Part shown: in pieces, positions 8,313-15,456 of the stretch
Position numbering within the stretch: position 1 is the first letter of the stretch
Layout of the letters: each line of letters begins with the position of its first letter
Program-made: the position numbers and the translations under genes
DNA from: Sulfidibacterium sp046706345
GTDB lineage: Bacteria; Bacteroidota; Bacteroidia; Bacteroidales; F082
Reading direction: 5' to 3'
DNA: 26,155 nucleotides
Assembly (NCBI GenBank): GCA_046706345.1
Contig: JBJKPL010000335.1
Location: 1 to 26,155 of the forward strand
The notes under the pieces: generated by a model
Told to the model about the DNA's origin: nothing
What the model saw: the letters and a program-made list of their open reading frames with translations, nothing else
Database searches by the model: none

Positions 8313-9833
8313 TTAATAACCCGGATTTTGTGTCAGCAAACCCTTGCTGAGGTCGATCTGAGTCTGAGGAATGGGGAACAGATTGTTTTTCGGCGCGGTA
8401 AATCCCAGGGGACCGAGGACCTGTCCGGCACGACCTTCCCGGATCAGATCGAAGAGACGATCCCGTTCCATGCCCAGTTCCCATCTTCTTTCGTGCCAGA
8501 TGGCCATGCGGAGATTGTCCTGCTGGGTAGTGGTTACTGGCGGCATGTTCACCCGTGCACGGACCATGTTAAGGTATTGCAGCGCCTCGGTGGTTTTACC
8601 CAGTTCATTGGCTGCTTCTGCATGGACCAAAAGGATGTCGGCATAACGCAACAAATGAACATGTTTGTTGCTTTCCCAGTCATTTCCATCAAACGTCTCC
8701 ATCGTCCGGCTGATATAGGCTTTTTTATTATAACGCGGATTGGGAGGGTTGCTGATGATGACGGTTCCGTCCCACATGGTGTCTCCGGGGAAAATGATCG
8801 TAGCAGCCAACCGGGGATCCCGGTTTTTGGTAGGATTGTTGGGATCATACAGCGGTGACTGGCTGATGGGCAAACCGTCGGTACATTCATAGGAATCTTC
8901 CAGCGATTGGGAAGGCACATTGAATCCCCAACCAAACTGACCTCGGACAGCCTGGCAAACTTCATAACCCTGGACACCCAGGTTTACTGGACCGCCGACG
9001 GCCTGGATCTCAAAGAGAGAACCCGGACCGTTGTCACCGGCCTGACGGAAGATCTTGGCATAGTCGGAAGCCAGATGATACTGACCCGAGCTGATGACCA
9101 TTCCACTGTAATCATAGGCTTTCTGCCAGTCTTTTAAGTACATGTAGACTTTCGACAGGAAGCCTTCGGCAGCGCCTTTGGTAGCGCGGCCCAGATCGGA
9201 AGCGGCATAACCGCTGCGTTCAGGCAGGGTGTCAGCTGCATACGTCCAGTCGCTGATGATCTGATTATAGACCTGGGTAATGGTGGCCCTGGTTTGAGCC
9301 GAATCGACGGAAGCCTGATTGGTGGGATCCACCACTTTGGTGATCAGCGGAACGCCGCCAAAGACTCTAACCAGTCGCCAGTAATACAAGGCTCGTAAAA
9401 ATTTTGCTTCGGCAATCAGCCGGTATTTCAGCTTGCTGCTGATCTCGACAGAAGGCAGAATGGACAGGGCCCTGTTGGCACGTGAAATACCGCGGTAATT
9501 GGCTACCCAGATCTCATTACAGGAAAAATCCGTGGAGGTATACGTATAATCATCCAGCAGATTCTTATCCGTACCCGTATCACCCGAAACACTTCCTTTG
9601 TCTGCGTCATCAGAAGCGATACTGGTGATACCCAACCAGGAAAAGGTACTTTCATCCCATTGAAGCAGATTATTGTAGATGGCATCCACCAATTCCGTTG
9701 CTCTGGCTGGTGAGGAATAATAACCACTGGGGGTAACCTGCCCTTCGGGGGGAACGGTCAGGAAGTTTTTTTTGCATGAGTCCAAAAAGACAAGGCTTAG
9801 ACTCACTAGAAATATGATACAATATTTTCTCAT
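8313..9833 (-). CDS. susD: SusD/RagB-family outer-membrane glycan-binding lipoprotein
   Basis: A 506-aa lipoprotein that forms the lid of the SusC transporter and binds glycan at the cell surface. The signal peptide ends in LDSC (Cys 20), followed by KKNFLTVPPEGQVT, the usual start of mature SusD proteins. The helical TPR-like core shows SRANRALSILP, LIAEAKFLRALYYWRLVRVFGGVPLIT and the C-terminal blocks LLRYADILLVHAEAANELG, LNMVRARV, IWHERRWELGMERDRLFDLIREGRA and LFPIPQTQIDLS, all typical of RagB/SusD. The C-terminus has the usual LTQNPGY-like end. The length is normal. It starts 12 nt after the susC stop, so the pair is co-transcribed and probably forms one complex. The ligand cannot be read from sequence; the flanking enzymes suggest a beta-glucan. 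Confidence 0.96.
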   Translation of the reverse strand: MRKYCIIFLVSLSLVFLDSCKKNFLTVPPEGQVTPSGYYSSPARATELVDAIYNNLLQWDESTFSWLGITSIASDDADKGSVSGDTGTDKNLLDDYTYTSTDFSCNEIWVANYRGISRANRALSILPSVEISSKLKYRLIAEAKFLRALYYWRLVRVFGGVPLITKVVDPTNQASVDSAQTRATITQVYNQIISDWTYAADTLPERSGYAASDLGRATKGAAEGFLSKVYMYLKDWQKAYDYSGMVISSGQYHLASDYAKIFRQAGDNGPGSLFEIQAVGGPVNLGVQGYEVCQAVRGQFGWGFNVPSQSLEDSYECTDGLPISQSPLYDPNNPTKNRDPRLAATIIFPGDTMWDGTVIISNPPNPRYNKKAYISRTMETFDGNDWESNKHVHLLRYADILLVHAEAANELGKTTEALQYLNMVRARVNMPPVTTTQQDNLRMAIWHERRWELGMERDRLFDLIREGRAGQVLGPLGFTAPKNNLFPIPQTQIDLSKGLLTQNPGY

Positions 9834-9845
9834 GGCTTCAAATGT

Positions 9846-12788
9846 TTAAAAGTTTAAATTAACACCTAACAGATAGGTGGCGGTTGTTGGGATCGGGCTG
9901 AGCTCGATTCCGTTACTCAGAATATCACCGCCCTGAAGGACCGGATTATATCCGCTAAAGGCCTTGATGGTGATCGGATTTTCAGCCGTCAGGTAGACCC
10001 TGAGCTTGGTAATGGTCTTGGTTTGGAGCGGAATGGTGTATCCCAACGTGATGTTGTTGACGCGCAGGAAGTTTCCGGATTCCAGATAATAATCCGAAGC
10101 CACCGGAACATTGTTGGAGGGTGCGGGAATGTTACTGTTGCTGTTGCTGGTGGTCCAGTAATTGGACAGCGAAGCTTCAATGTTTTCTCCGCCCCAGCGC
10201 TGGGCTTTTTTCCCGTTGTAGATCTTGTTGCCCAGGTTGCCGTATCCGGTCAGCAGAAAGTCAAAGGCTTTATACTGCATGCTGATGTTAAATCCGTAAT
10301 AGGCTTTGGGCTGGTAAGATCCTTCATAAACACGGTCCTTTTCATTAATGACCCCATCATGGTTGGTATCCACATAGATCAGATCCCCGACCTTGGCTCC
10401 CGACATATGCGGTGAGTTGTCGATTTGGGATTGGGTCTTGTAGATGCCCGCGGTTTTATACACCCAGAAGACACCCACCGGTTGCCCTACGGCGATGCGC
10501 GTGGTGGTCTGCCCGTTGTTCAGGCTTCCCCCGTTGATGGGGCTCCCACTGGAAACATCCAGTACTTTATTGGTGTTGAAAGTGATATTTCCACCGATGG
10601 TAATCTTCAGCTCATTATTAAAACTGTGATTCCAGTTCAAAGCGGCTTCGATCCCCTTGTTTTCCATCTTGGCCACATTGGTAATATAACTGGTGGATCC
10701 CAGAATGGCAGGCAGGGGCAGAGGATACAGCATATTTTTTGTTTGCTTGTTATAATAATCCACCGTTCCCGTCAATTTGTCGTCAAAGAAACCAAAATCC
10801 AATCCGATATCGATACTGTTGGAAGTCTCCCATTTCAAATTGGGATCTTTGATATCGGTGATGGAAGATCCGGTATTGATCTGTTGATTAAACGGATAAT
10901 TCAACCCGGTATTGATGGTGTACAGAAAAGCATTGGTGGGAATGTTATCATTCCCGACAAGGCCCCAGCTGGCTCTCAGTTTCAGGTTACTGATGAATTT
11001 CACATTTTTGATGAAGTTCTCATCCGAGATCCGCCATCCCAGGCCCAGAGAAGGAAACAACCCCCATCGGTTCTGGGTCGAAAATCGAGAGGATCCCTCA
11101 CGCCGCAGTGTACCTGTAAACAGATATTTGGCTTTGAAATTATATGATACCCGGGCAAAATAAGATAACCGGGTCCATTTGTCGCCTCCGTTGGAGTTGG
11201 TAGCCGTGGCCGCATTGCCCAGATTCAGATACCAGTAATTTTCCTGTGGCGGAACATCCTGGCGGTATCCGGTCAGATAATACGACTGATAGAGTTCGGA
11301 GGTCACCCCCAACACGACATTAATGTTGTGGACCCCTTCGATGGATTTATCAAAGGTGAAATAATTGTCCCAGGTATAGTGGTTCAATCCGTTGTCTGAT
11401 ACACTCAGGTTGCTGATGGCGTTCATCTGGTTGGGCGACACCGAGTCGGCAGGATTGTAAACAATGCCCCGATTCTGCTCGATATCCAGACCAAAATTGG
11501 ATCGAAATTTCAGGCTGGGGATGATCTTAGCTTCGCCATACAGCGATCCGATAAATCGATATCCCTTGCTTTTATTGTTGTAATAATACAATTCGGCCAC
11601 GGGATTGCCCACATTATTGATGTTGTTGGACCAGCCCCAGTTTCCATTGGCGTATTGTGGCGGGAAATTAGGCCCCTGCCGGTAGGCTTCATTGTATGCG
11701 TTGTTGTCGGGATTATTGGAATTATAGGAAGAGAAATTCAGGTTGTTGCCGATGGTCAGGAATTTGGCCACATGATATTTGTTGTTTACCATCAGGGAAA
11801 CCCGCTGGTAATCGTTCTTCAGCAACACCCCCTTTTCACCGTAATAGCCCAGACTGATGAAGTAATTGATGTCGGAGCTTCCGCCGCTGATGGAAACCGT
11901 ATGCTGATTCACATTCCCCACACGGGTGATCTCCTTGAGCCAATTGGTATTGTAGGTCAGTGTCAGCGGCGAAAATGCAGGCGCATTTCCTTCACGCACC
12001 AGTGCGGCATTGGTATAGTTTTCATACAACTCGGTGCCGGCCATCTTGACATTGTTGACAATCGACCTGAGGCCGAAATATCCGTCATAATGCACCTGCA
12101 TCTTGCCGGCAGAACCGCTCTTGGTGGTGATCATGATCACCCCATTGGAACCCCTGGCGCCGTAAATGGCTTCGGAGGAAGCGTCCTTCAGGACATCGAT
12201 AGACTGAATATTGTTGGGGTCCAGATTCCGGATGTCATCCGTGATCACCCCATCCACCACATAAAGCGGATTGGTGCCGGCTTCGATGGACCCGACCCCG
12301 CGAATGAGGATCTGCGGCGCCGACCCCGGCTGCCCGTTGTTGATGATCTGGACACCACTCACCTGTCCCTGCAGGTTTGCAATGGGAGAGGCTGCGGTTA
12401 CCCGGCTGAGTTGGGTTCCCACCACCGACGCTACGGAACCGGTAAGATCCTTTCGCTTGGTGGTACCGTACCCGACGACCACCAGTTCGTTCAAACCCAA
12501 CGCCGTGGGTTTTAACTCAACGTCAATGGTCCGTTGCGTTCCGATGACAATCTCCTGGGTCTGAAAACCGACATAGGAAAAGACCAGGGTGCCGGTTGCA
12601 GGAGCACTAAGGGAGTAGTTACCGTTCAGATCGGTGACCGTTCCCGTGGTAGTTCCTTTTAATAGGATACTGACCCCGGGAAGCGGACTGCCGTCCTGTG
12701 CAGATTTCACTGTGCCCTGAATGGTGACCTGCGCAAGAAGCGGGACATTCAGCAACAGCAAAACAATAAAAAAAGTGATTCGTTTCAT
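9846..12788 (-). CDS. susC: SusC/RagA-family TonB-dependent outer-membrane transporter
   Basis: A 980-aa outer-membrane beta-barrel that imports oligosaccharides with energy from TonB. After the signal peptide (ends NVPLLAQ) comes a CarboxypepD_reg-like domain (about 22-95: IQGTVKSAQDGSPLPGVSILLKG, TDLNGNYSL, SYVGFQTQEI). Next is the SusC segment LNELVVVGYGTTKRKDLTGSV, then the TonB plug (about 110-220: LQGQVSGVQI, ILIRGVGS, LYVVDGV, IDVLKDASSEAIYGARGSNGVIMITTK). The remainder is the barrel, ending in LLGVNLNF with a C-terminal Phe. No N-terminal STN domain is seen, so direct cross-talk with an ECF sigma/anti-sigma pair is less likely. It is the first gene after a predicted promoter and a leader of about 400 nt, so it likely heads the operon that runs to 1889. 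Confidence 0.96.
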   Translation of the reverse strand: MKRITFFIVLLLLNVPLLAQVTIQGTVKSAQDGSPLPGVSILLKGTTTGTVTDLNGNYSLSAPATGTLVFSYVGFQTQEIVIGTQRTIDVELKPTALGLNELVVVGYGTTKRKDLTGSVASVVGTQLSRVTAASPIANLQGQVSGVQIINNGQPGSAPQILIRGVGSIEAGTNPLYVVDGVITDDIRNLDPNNIQSIDVLKDASSEAIYGARGSNGVIMITTKSGSAGKMQVHYDGYFGLRSIVNNVKMAGTELYENYTNAALVREGNAPAFSPLTLTYNTNWLKEITRVGNVNQHTVSISGGSSDINYFISLGYYGEKGVLLKNDYQRVSLMVNNKYHVAKFLTIGNNLNFSSYNSNNPDNNAYNEAYRQGPNFPPQYANGNWGWSNNINNVGNPVAELYYYNNKSKGYRFIGSLYGEAKIIPSLKFRSNFGLDIEQNRGIVYNPADSVSPNQMNAISNLSVSDNGLNHYTWDNYFTFDKSIEGVHNINVVLGVTSELYQSYYLTGYRQDVPPQENYWYLNLGNAATATNSNGGDKWTRLSYFARVSYNFKAKYLFTGTLRREGSSRFSTQNRWGLFPSLGLGWRISDENFIKNVKFISNLKLRASWGLVGNDNIPTNAFLYTINTGLNYPFNQQINTGSSITDIKDPNLKWETSNSIDIGLDFGFFDDKLTGTVDYYNKQTKNMLYPLPLPAILGSTSYITNVAKMENKGIEAALNWNHSFNNELKITIGGNITFNTNKVLDVSSGSPINGGSLNNGQTTTRIAVGQPVGVFWVYKTAGIYKTQSQIDNSPHMSGAKVGDLIYVDTNHDGVINEKDRVYEGSYQPKAYYGFNISMQYKAFDFLLTGYGNLGNKIYNGKKAQRWGGENIEASLSNYWTTSNSNSNIPAPSNNVPVASDYYLESGNFLRVNNITLGYTIPLQTKTITKLRVYLTAENPITIKAFSGYNPVLQGGDILSNGIELSPIPTTATYLLGVNLNF

Positions 12789-13196
12789 AACATAGTAAAT
12801 TTAGATTTCATGATCACAAAAATTAATTTGAGACTTTCTCAGTTATTTTAATTCATGAAGAATCCGCACTGTCGACTTATACGAAGTCGACAGATCCGGA
12901 TGGGGGAATCATCTGTTGATTTGGGGGAAATAATAATGGGGCATTTTTTTGAATTTTAGTTTGTGGGACGTAAAATAGTCTTCCGAAGTACCTGTGTTTT
13001 CTCTGAATAGGGGTCGTGAAGCGACCAAAGAAAAACGCGTTTAGGCAGCACGTGGTTTCGTGCTTCGCTAGATTTCAAAAAAATTAAACTTGTTACTGAA
13101 ACCTGATTGAGGTCTTTTTGTAAGAACGTAACTGTTGAAACGGAATTTTTATGTAATTATTGCTTAATAGTTTAGTGTAGTAATTAGTGTTTATTT
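12789..13196 (-). promoter_or_regulatory. Predicted long 5' leader of susC mRNA with hairpins
   Basis: About 408 nt lie between the predicted start site and the susC ATG, with no convincing gene. Three local hairpins are visible: CTGTCGACTT/AAGTCGACAG (12869-12893, 10 bp, loop ATACG, extendable by outer TCCG/CGGA); AGCACG/CGTGCT (13047-13064); and GGTCG/CGACC (13012-13026). The region is more A/T-rich than the genes. It may hold a cis-regulatory RNA or the remnant of an older insertion. The leader assignment depends on the promoter call. Confidence 0.5.
12869..12893. repeat. 10-bp perfect inverted repeat in the susC leader
   Basis: CTGTCGACTT and AAGTCGACAG flank the 5-nt loop ATACG, 81 nt before the susC start. 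The outer tetramers TCCG and CGGA (12863-12866 and 12897-12900) extend the pairing after a small internal loop. There is no U-run after it in either direction, so it is not a terminator. It could be an mRNA hairpin or a DNA operator. Confidence 0.7.
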
Positions 13197-13201
13197 GATA
13201 A

Positions 13202-13232
13202 CAAATATAGGCAAAAAAATCCGTGATTCAAA
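13202..13232 (-). promoter_or_regulatory. Predicted Bacteroidota sigma-ABfr promoter for the susC operon
   Basis: On the minus strand, TTTG (13232-13229) is followed by a 19-bp spacer and TATATTTG (13209-13202), which matches the Bacteroidota consensus TTTG-N19-21-TAnnTTTG. Transcription would begin near 13196. This is the only full match I found in the gaps upstream of minus-strand genes. Confidence 0.7.
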
Positions 13233-13337
13233 AAAAATTATCATTCCCCCGGAAGTTCATCGGTAGGTTGGGGACCCGGTCTCCCGGAAGATGGGAAATT
13301 CAGAAAATCCAGCTGTTTTCTGACATCTCAGGACAAA

Positions 13338-13365
13338 AAAAACCCGGCGTTTCCACCGGGTTTTT
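13338..13365 (-). terminator. Rho-independent terminator of the MFS gene
   Basis: AAAAACCCGG and CCGGGTTTTT (13338-13347 and 13356-13365) flank an 8-nt loop. The A-run on the plus strand extends to 13335, giving eight T on the minus-strand transcript. It lies 18 nt after the MFS stop and separates the upstream enzyme module from the susC operon. Its core is nearly the same as that of the terminator at 1823-1852. Confidence 0.9.
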
Positions 13366-13383
13366 CACAAAGCTTACTCAAAT

Positions 13384-14862
13384 TTATTCTTTCAAATCTC
13401 TGGGTTTTCCACCCTGCCGCCAGTGTTCTTCGATTTTTTCTAAAGAAACCCCTTTGGTTTCGGGCAGATAGAAATAACCCCAGACAAGTCCAAGAATTCC
13501 AAGAATGGCATAGAACCAGAATGCCCCGGCCGGATTGCCGTTGTTGACTGCTTGCAATGTAGAGGCATGCGTTGCCGCATCATAGACCTTTTCATGGGTA
13601 ATGATCCCGGTGCCGGGCATGGTAAACAGTTTGATGATCTTGAAGAAGGTAAACGCCACCACCCCGTTAAAAAACCAGTTCGACAACGAACCGATGGACG
13701 AACCGATGCCTCTCACCCGCAAGGGGAAAACCTCCGAGATGAACAACCATCCCAGGGGTCCCAGGCTGATGGCAAAAAAGGCAATGTAAACCCATACAAA
13801 AATAATGGCCAGCCATTTTCCCATGGTGCCTAACGCGGGAAGGAAAGCAAACACGGCGCCCAGGGCTACCAGGGATACAACGATCCCCACGGTGCCGATA
13901 AAGAACAGTTTTCTTCTTCCCAGCCGGTCGATCATAAACAGAGAAAGTACCGTGAAAAACACATTGATGACGCCCACACTGACGGCGCCCCAGATGGCGG
14001 CCCGGGCCCCTTCAAATCCGGCGATCAGGAAAATCTTCGGACTGTAATAGATCACCGTGTTGATCCCCACAAATTGCTGGAAAAACATGATACCTACGGC
14101 GATCATCAACGCCGTTCTGAGCCAGGGTTTGAAGACTTCGGTGAACCGGGCACGTTCTTTATATTTTGCGATCTCTTCCTTCATGCTGTTCATGGAGTTC
14201 TCCACTTCTGCCGGTTCTTCAATTTTCTTGAGGATGCGGCGGCTTTCTTCCTCGCGCCCCTTACTCATCAGCCAACGCGGGGTTTCCGGCAGGAAAATCA
14301 TCCCGATCAGCAGGATCAGGCCGGGAATGACCCCCACATAAAACATGGGCCGCCAGGATTCCGGATTCGCATTGTTGGCGAAAGCCTCATCACTTAAATA
14401 GGACACCAGGATCCCGATGGTAATCAACAGCTGAAATAAGGATACCAGCCGTCCCCGGATGTGATTGGGAGAGATCTCCGCAATGTACAACGGCACGGAA
14501 AAGGAGGAAATCCCTATGGCCAGGCCGATGAACAAACGGGCAATGATCAGGGAATGGGGATTGGGTGCCCATCCCGACCAAACGGCGCCCAGCACAAAAA
14601 TAAAGGATGCGCCCAGGATGGTCTTTTTTCTTCCGAAGATATCGGACAACCGGCCCGTAAACATGGCACCGATCACAGCCCCGATCAGGCCGGCGGTGGT
14701 GATGTTTTCGACCATGCTGTTGCTCAGCAGAAAGTCCCGCTGAAAGAAGGGAATGGCCCCGGAAATCACGCCGGTGTCAAAACCGAATAACAGCCCCCCG
14801 GTGGCGGCTACCGTGGCAATAACAATTACCAGGTTTTTGTTGTAAGTACTCTCTTTCTCCAT
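13384..14862 (-). CDS. MFS sugar porter (sugar/H+ symporter family)
   Basis: A 492-aa inner-membrane transporter of the major facilitator superfamily, sugar porter type, likely importing glucose or a short glucoside from the periplasm. Family signatures are all present: GGLLFGFDTGVISGA in TM1, GRLSDIFGRKK in the loop after TM2, the PETPRWL block, QQFVGINTVIYYSPKIF in TM7, DRLGRRKLFF after TM8, and PETKGVSLEKIEEHW at the C-terminus. About twelve hydrophobic segments can be counted and the length is normal. It follows the broken GH3 gene by 123 nt and has its own terminator. A porter beside GH3 and GH16 genes fits a locus in which monosaccharide is made in the periplasm. Which sugar it carries cannot be told from the motifs. 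Confidence 0.93.
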   Translation of the reverse strand: MEKESTYNKNLVIVIATVAATGGLLFGFDTGVISGAIPFFQRDFLLSNSMVENITTAGLIGAVIGAMFTGRLSDIFGRKKTILGASFIFVLGAVWSGWAPNPHSLIIARLFIGLAIGISSFSVPLYIAEISPNHIRGRLVSLFQLLITIGILVSYLSDEAFANNANPESWRPMFYVGVIPGLILLIGMIFLPETPRWLMSKGREEESRRILKKIEEPAEVENSMNSMKEEIAKYKERARFTEVFKPWLRTALMIAVGIMFFQQFVGINTVIYYSPKIFLIAGFEGARAAIWGAVSVGVINVFFTVLSLFMIDRLGRRKLFFIGTVGIVVSLVALGAVFAFLPALGTMGKWLAIIFVWVYIAFFAISLGPLGWLFISEVFPLRVRGIGSSIGSLSNWFFNGVVAFTFFKIIKLFTMPGTGIITHEKVYDAATHASTLQAVNNGNPAGAFWFYAILGILGLVWGYFYLPETKGVSLEKIEEHWRQGGKPRDLKE

Positions 14863-14898
14863 TTTTTTATCGTTAAATATGATTAAAGTGTTCGGAAA

Positions 14899-14960
14899 AA
14901 TATTGATTCACAGGGGCCACCTGTTTCATCTCACCAAATATACCCAAATGAATCAATATT
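14899..14960. repeat. 12-bp perfect inverted repeat upstream of the MFS gene
   Basis: AATATTGATTCA (14899-14910) and TGAATCAATATT (14949-14960) are perfect complements flanking 38 bp. A smaller nested hairpin ACAGG/CCTGT (14910-14924) and a minus-strand -7-like box TATATTTG (14942-14935) lie within. On the minus strand the distal arm ends AATATTTTT, so the whole could act as a weak terminator for GH3; alternatively the arms may be an operator for the MFS promoter. Confidence 0.65.
14935..14942 (-). promoter_or_regulatory. Possible -7 box (TATATTTG) for the MFS gene
   Basis: TATATTTG on the minus strand is identical to the -7 box proposed for susC and lies 72 nt before the MFS start. No TTTG is found at the expected -33 distance, so this is only a half match. 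Confidence 0.3.
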
Positions 14961-14985
14961 CCATCCTAATAAATATGCTTCCTAA

Positions 14986-15456
14986 TTACTTCCAGTTCAG
15001 GCGGTCTGTCAGCAGGATCTGTTCGGAGGAAGAACCTACCATGATATCAAAAACCGCACGGTCCATCACCCAGGCATGTTGCCGGGGATCAAAATACTCG
15101 AAGGCATTTTTTGGTAGCGTTATGTGGACGGTTTGCGAAGCGCCGGGTTCCAGATCGACTCTTGCAAATCCTTTCAGCTCCTTGAACGGGCGGTCGATTT
15201 TCGGATTGTGTTCATGCACATAGACCTGGGAAACCTCGGCGCCGCTGCGCGTGCCGGTATTGGTAATGGTATAGGATAATTGCACCTGGTATTTGCCGCC
15301 GGTGGTATCCTGGATAACCTTCAGATCACTGTATTTAAAAGTGGTGTACGACAGACCGAAACCAAACGGGAAACTCGGTTTGATATGCTTTGTGTCAAAA
15401 TAACGGTAGCCCACATAGATGCCCTCTGAATAGGTCAGCAGTGTGTCATTATGCGT
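14986..15456 (-). pseudogene. C-terminal Fn3-like part of the GH3 gene, cut off by an in-frame TAA
   Basis: This stretch continues the reading frame of the GH3 gene at 15457-17583 directly after its TAA, with no frame change. It encodes THNDTLLTYSEGIYVGYRYFD, then the family block FPFGFGLSYTTF and a full Fn3-like domain ending LTDRLNWK. EGIYVGYRYFD is the conserved linker of PA14-type GH3 enzymes, which shows the two parts were one gene of 865 sense-plus-stop codons. A GTG at 15414 gives an open frame of 142 aa, but it is inside the conserved linker and is not a natural start. It may be untranslated, or reached by low-level readthrough. Confidence 0.85.

Noticed and set aside
12816..12832. 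A closer susC promoter near TTAATTTTTGTG
   Set aside because: The -7 box TAnnTTTG is not matched exactly and no TTTG lies at the -33 distance; the site at 13202-13232 fits both boxes.
13223..13471. 82-codon plus-strand frame across the MFS end and its terminator
   Set aside because: It reads through the terminator hairpin and into the antisense of the MFS C-terminus; no family features.
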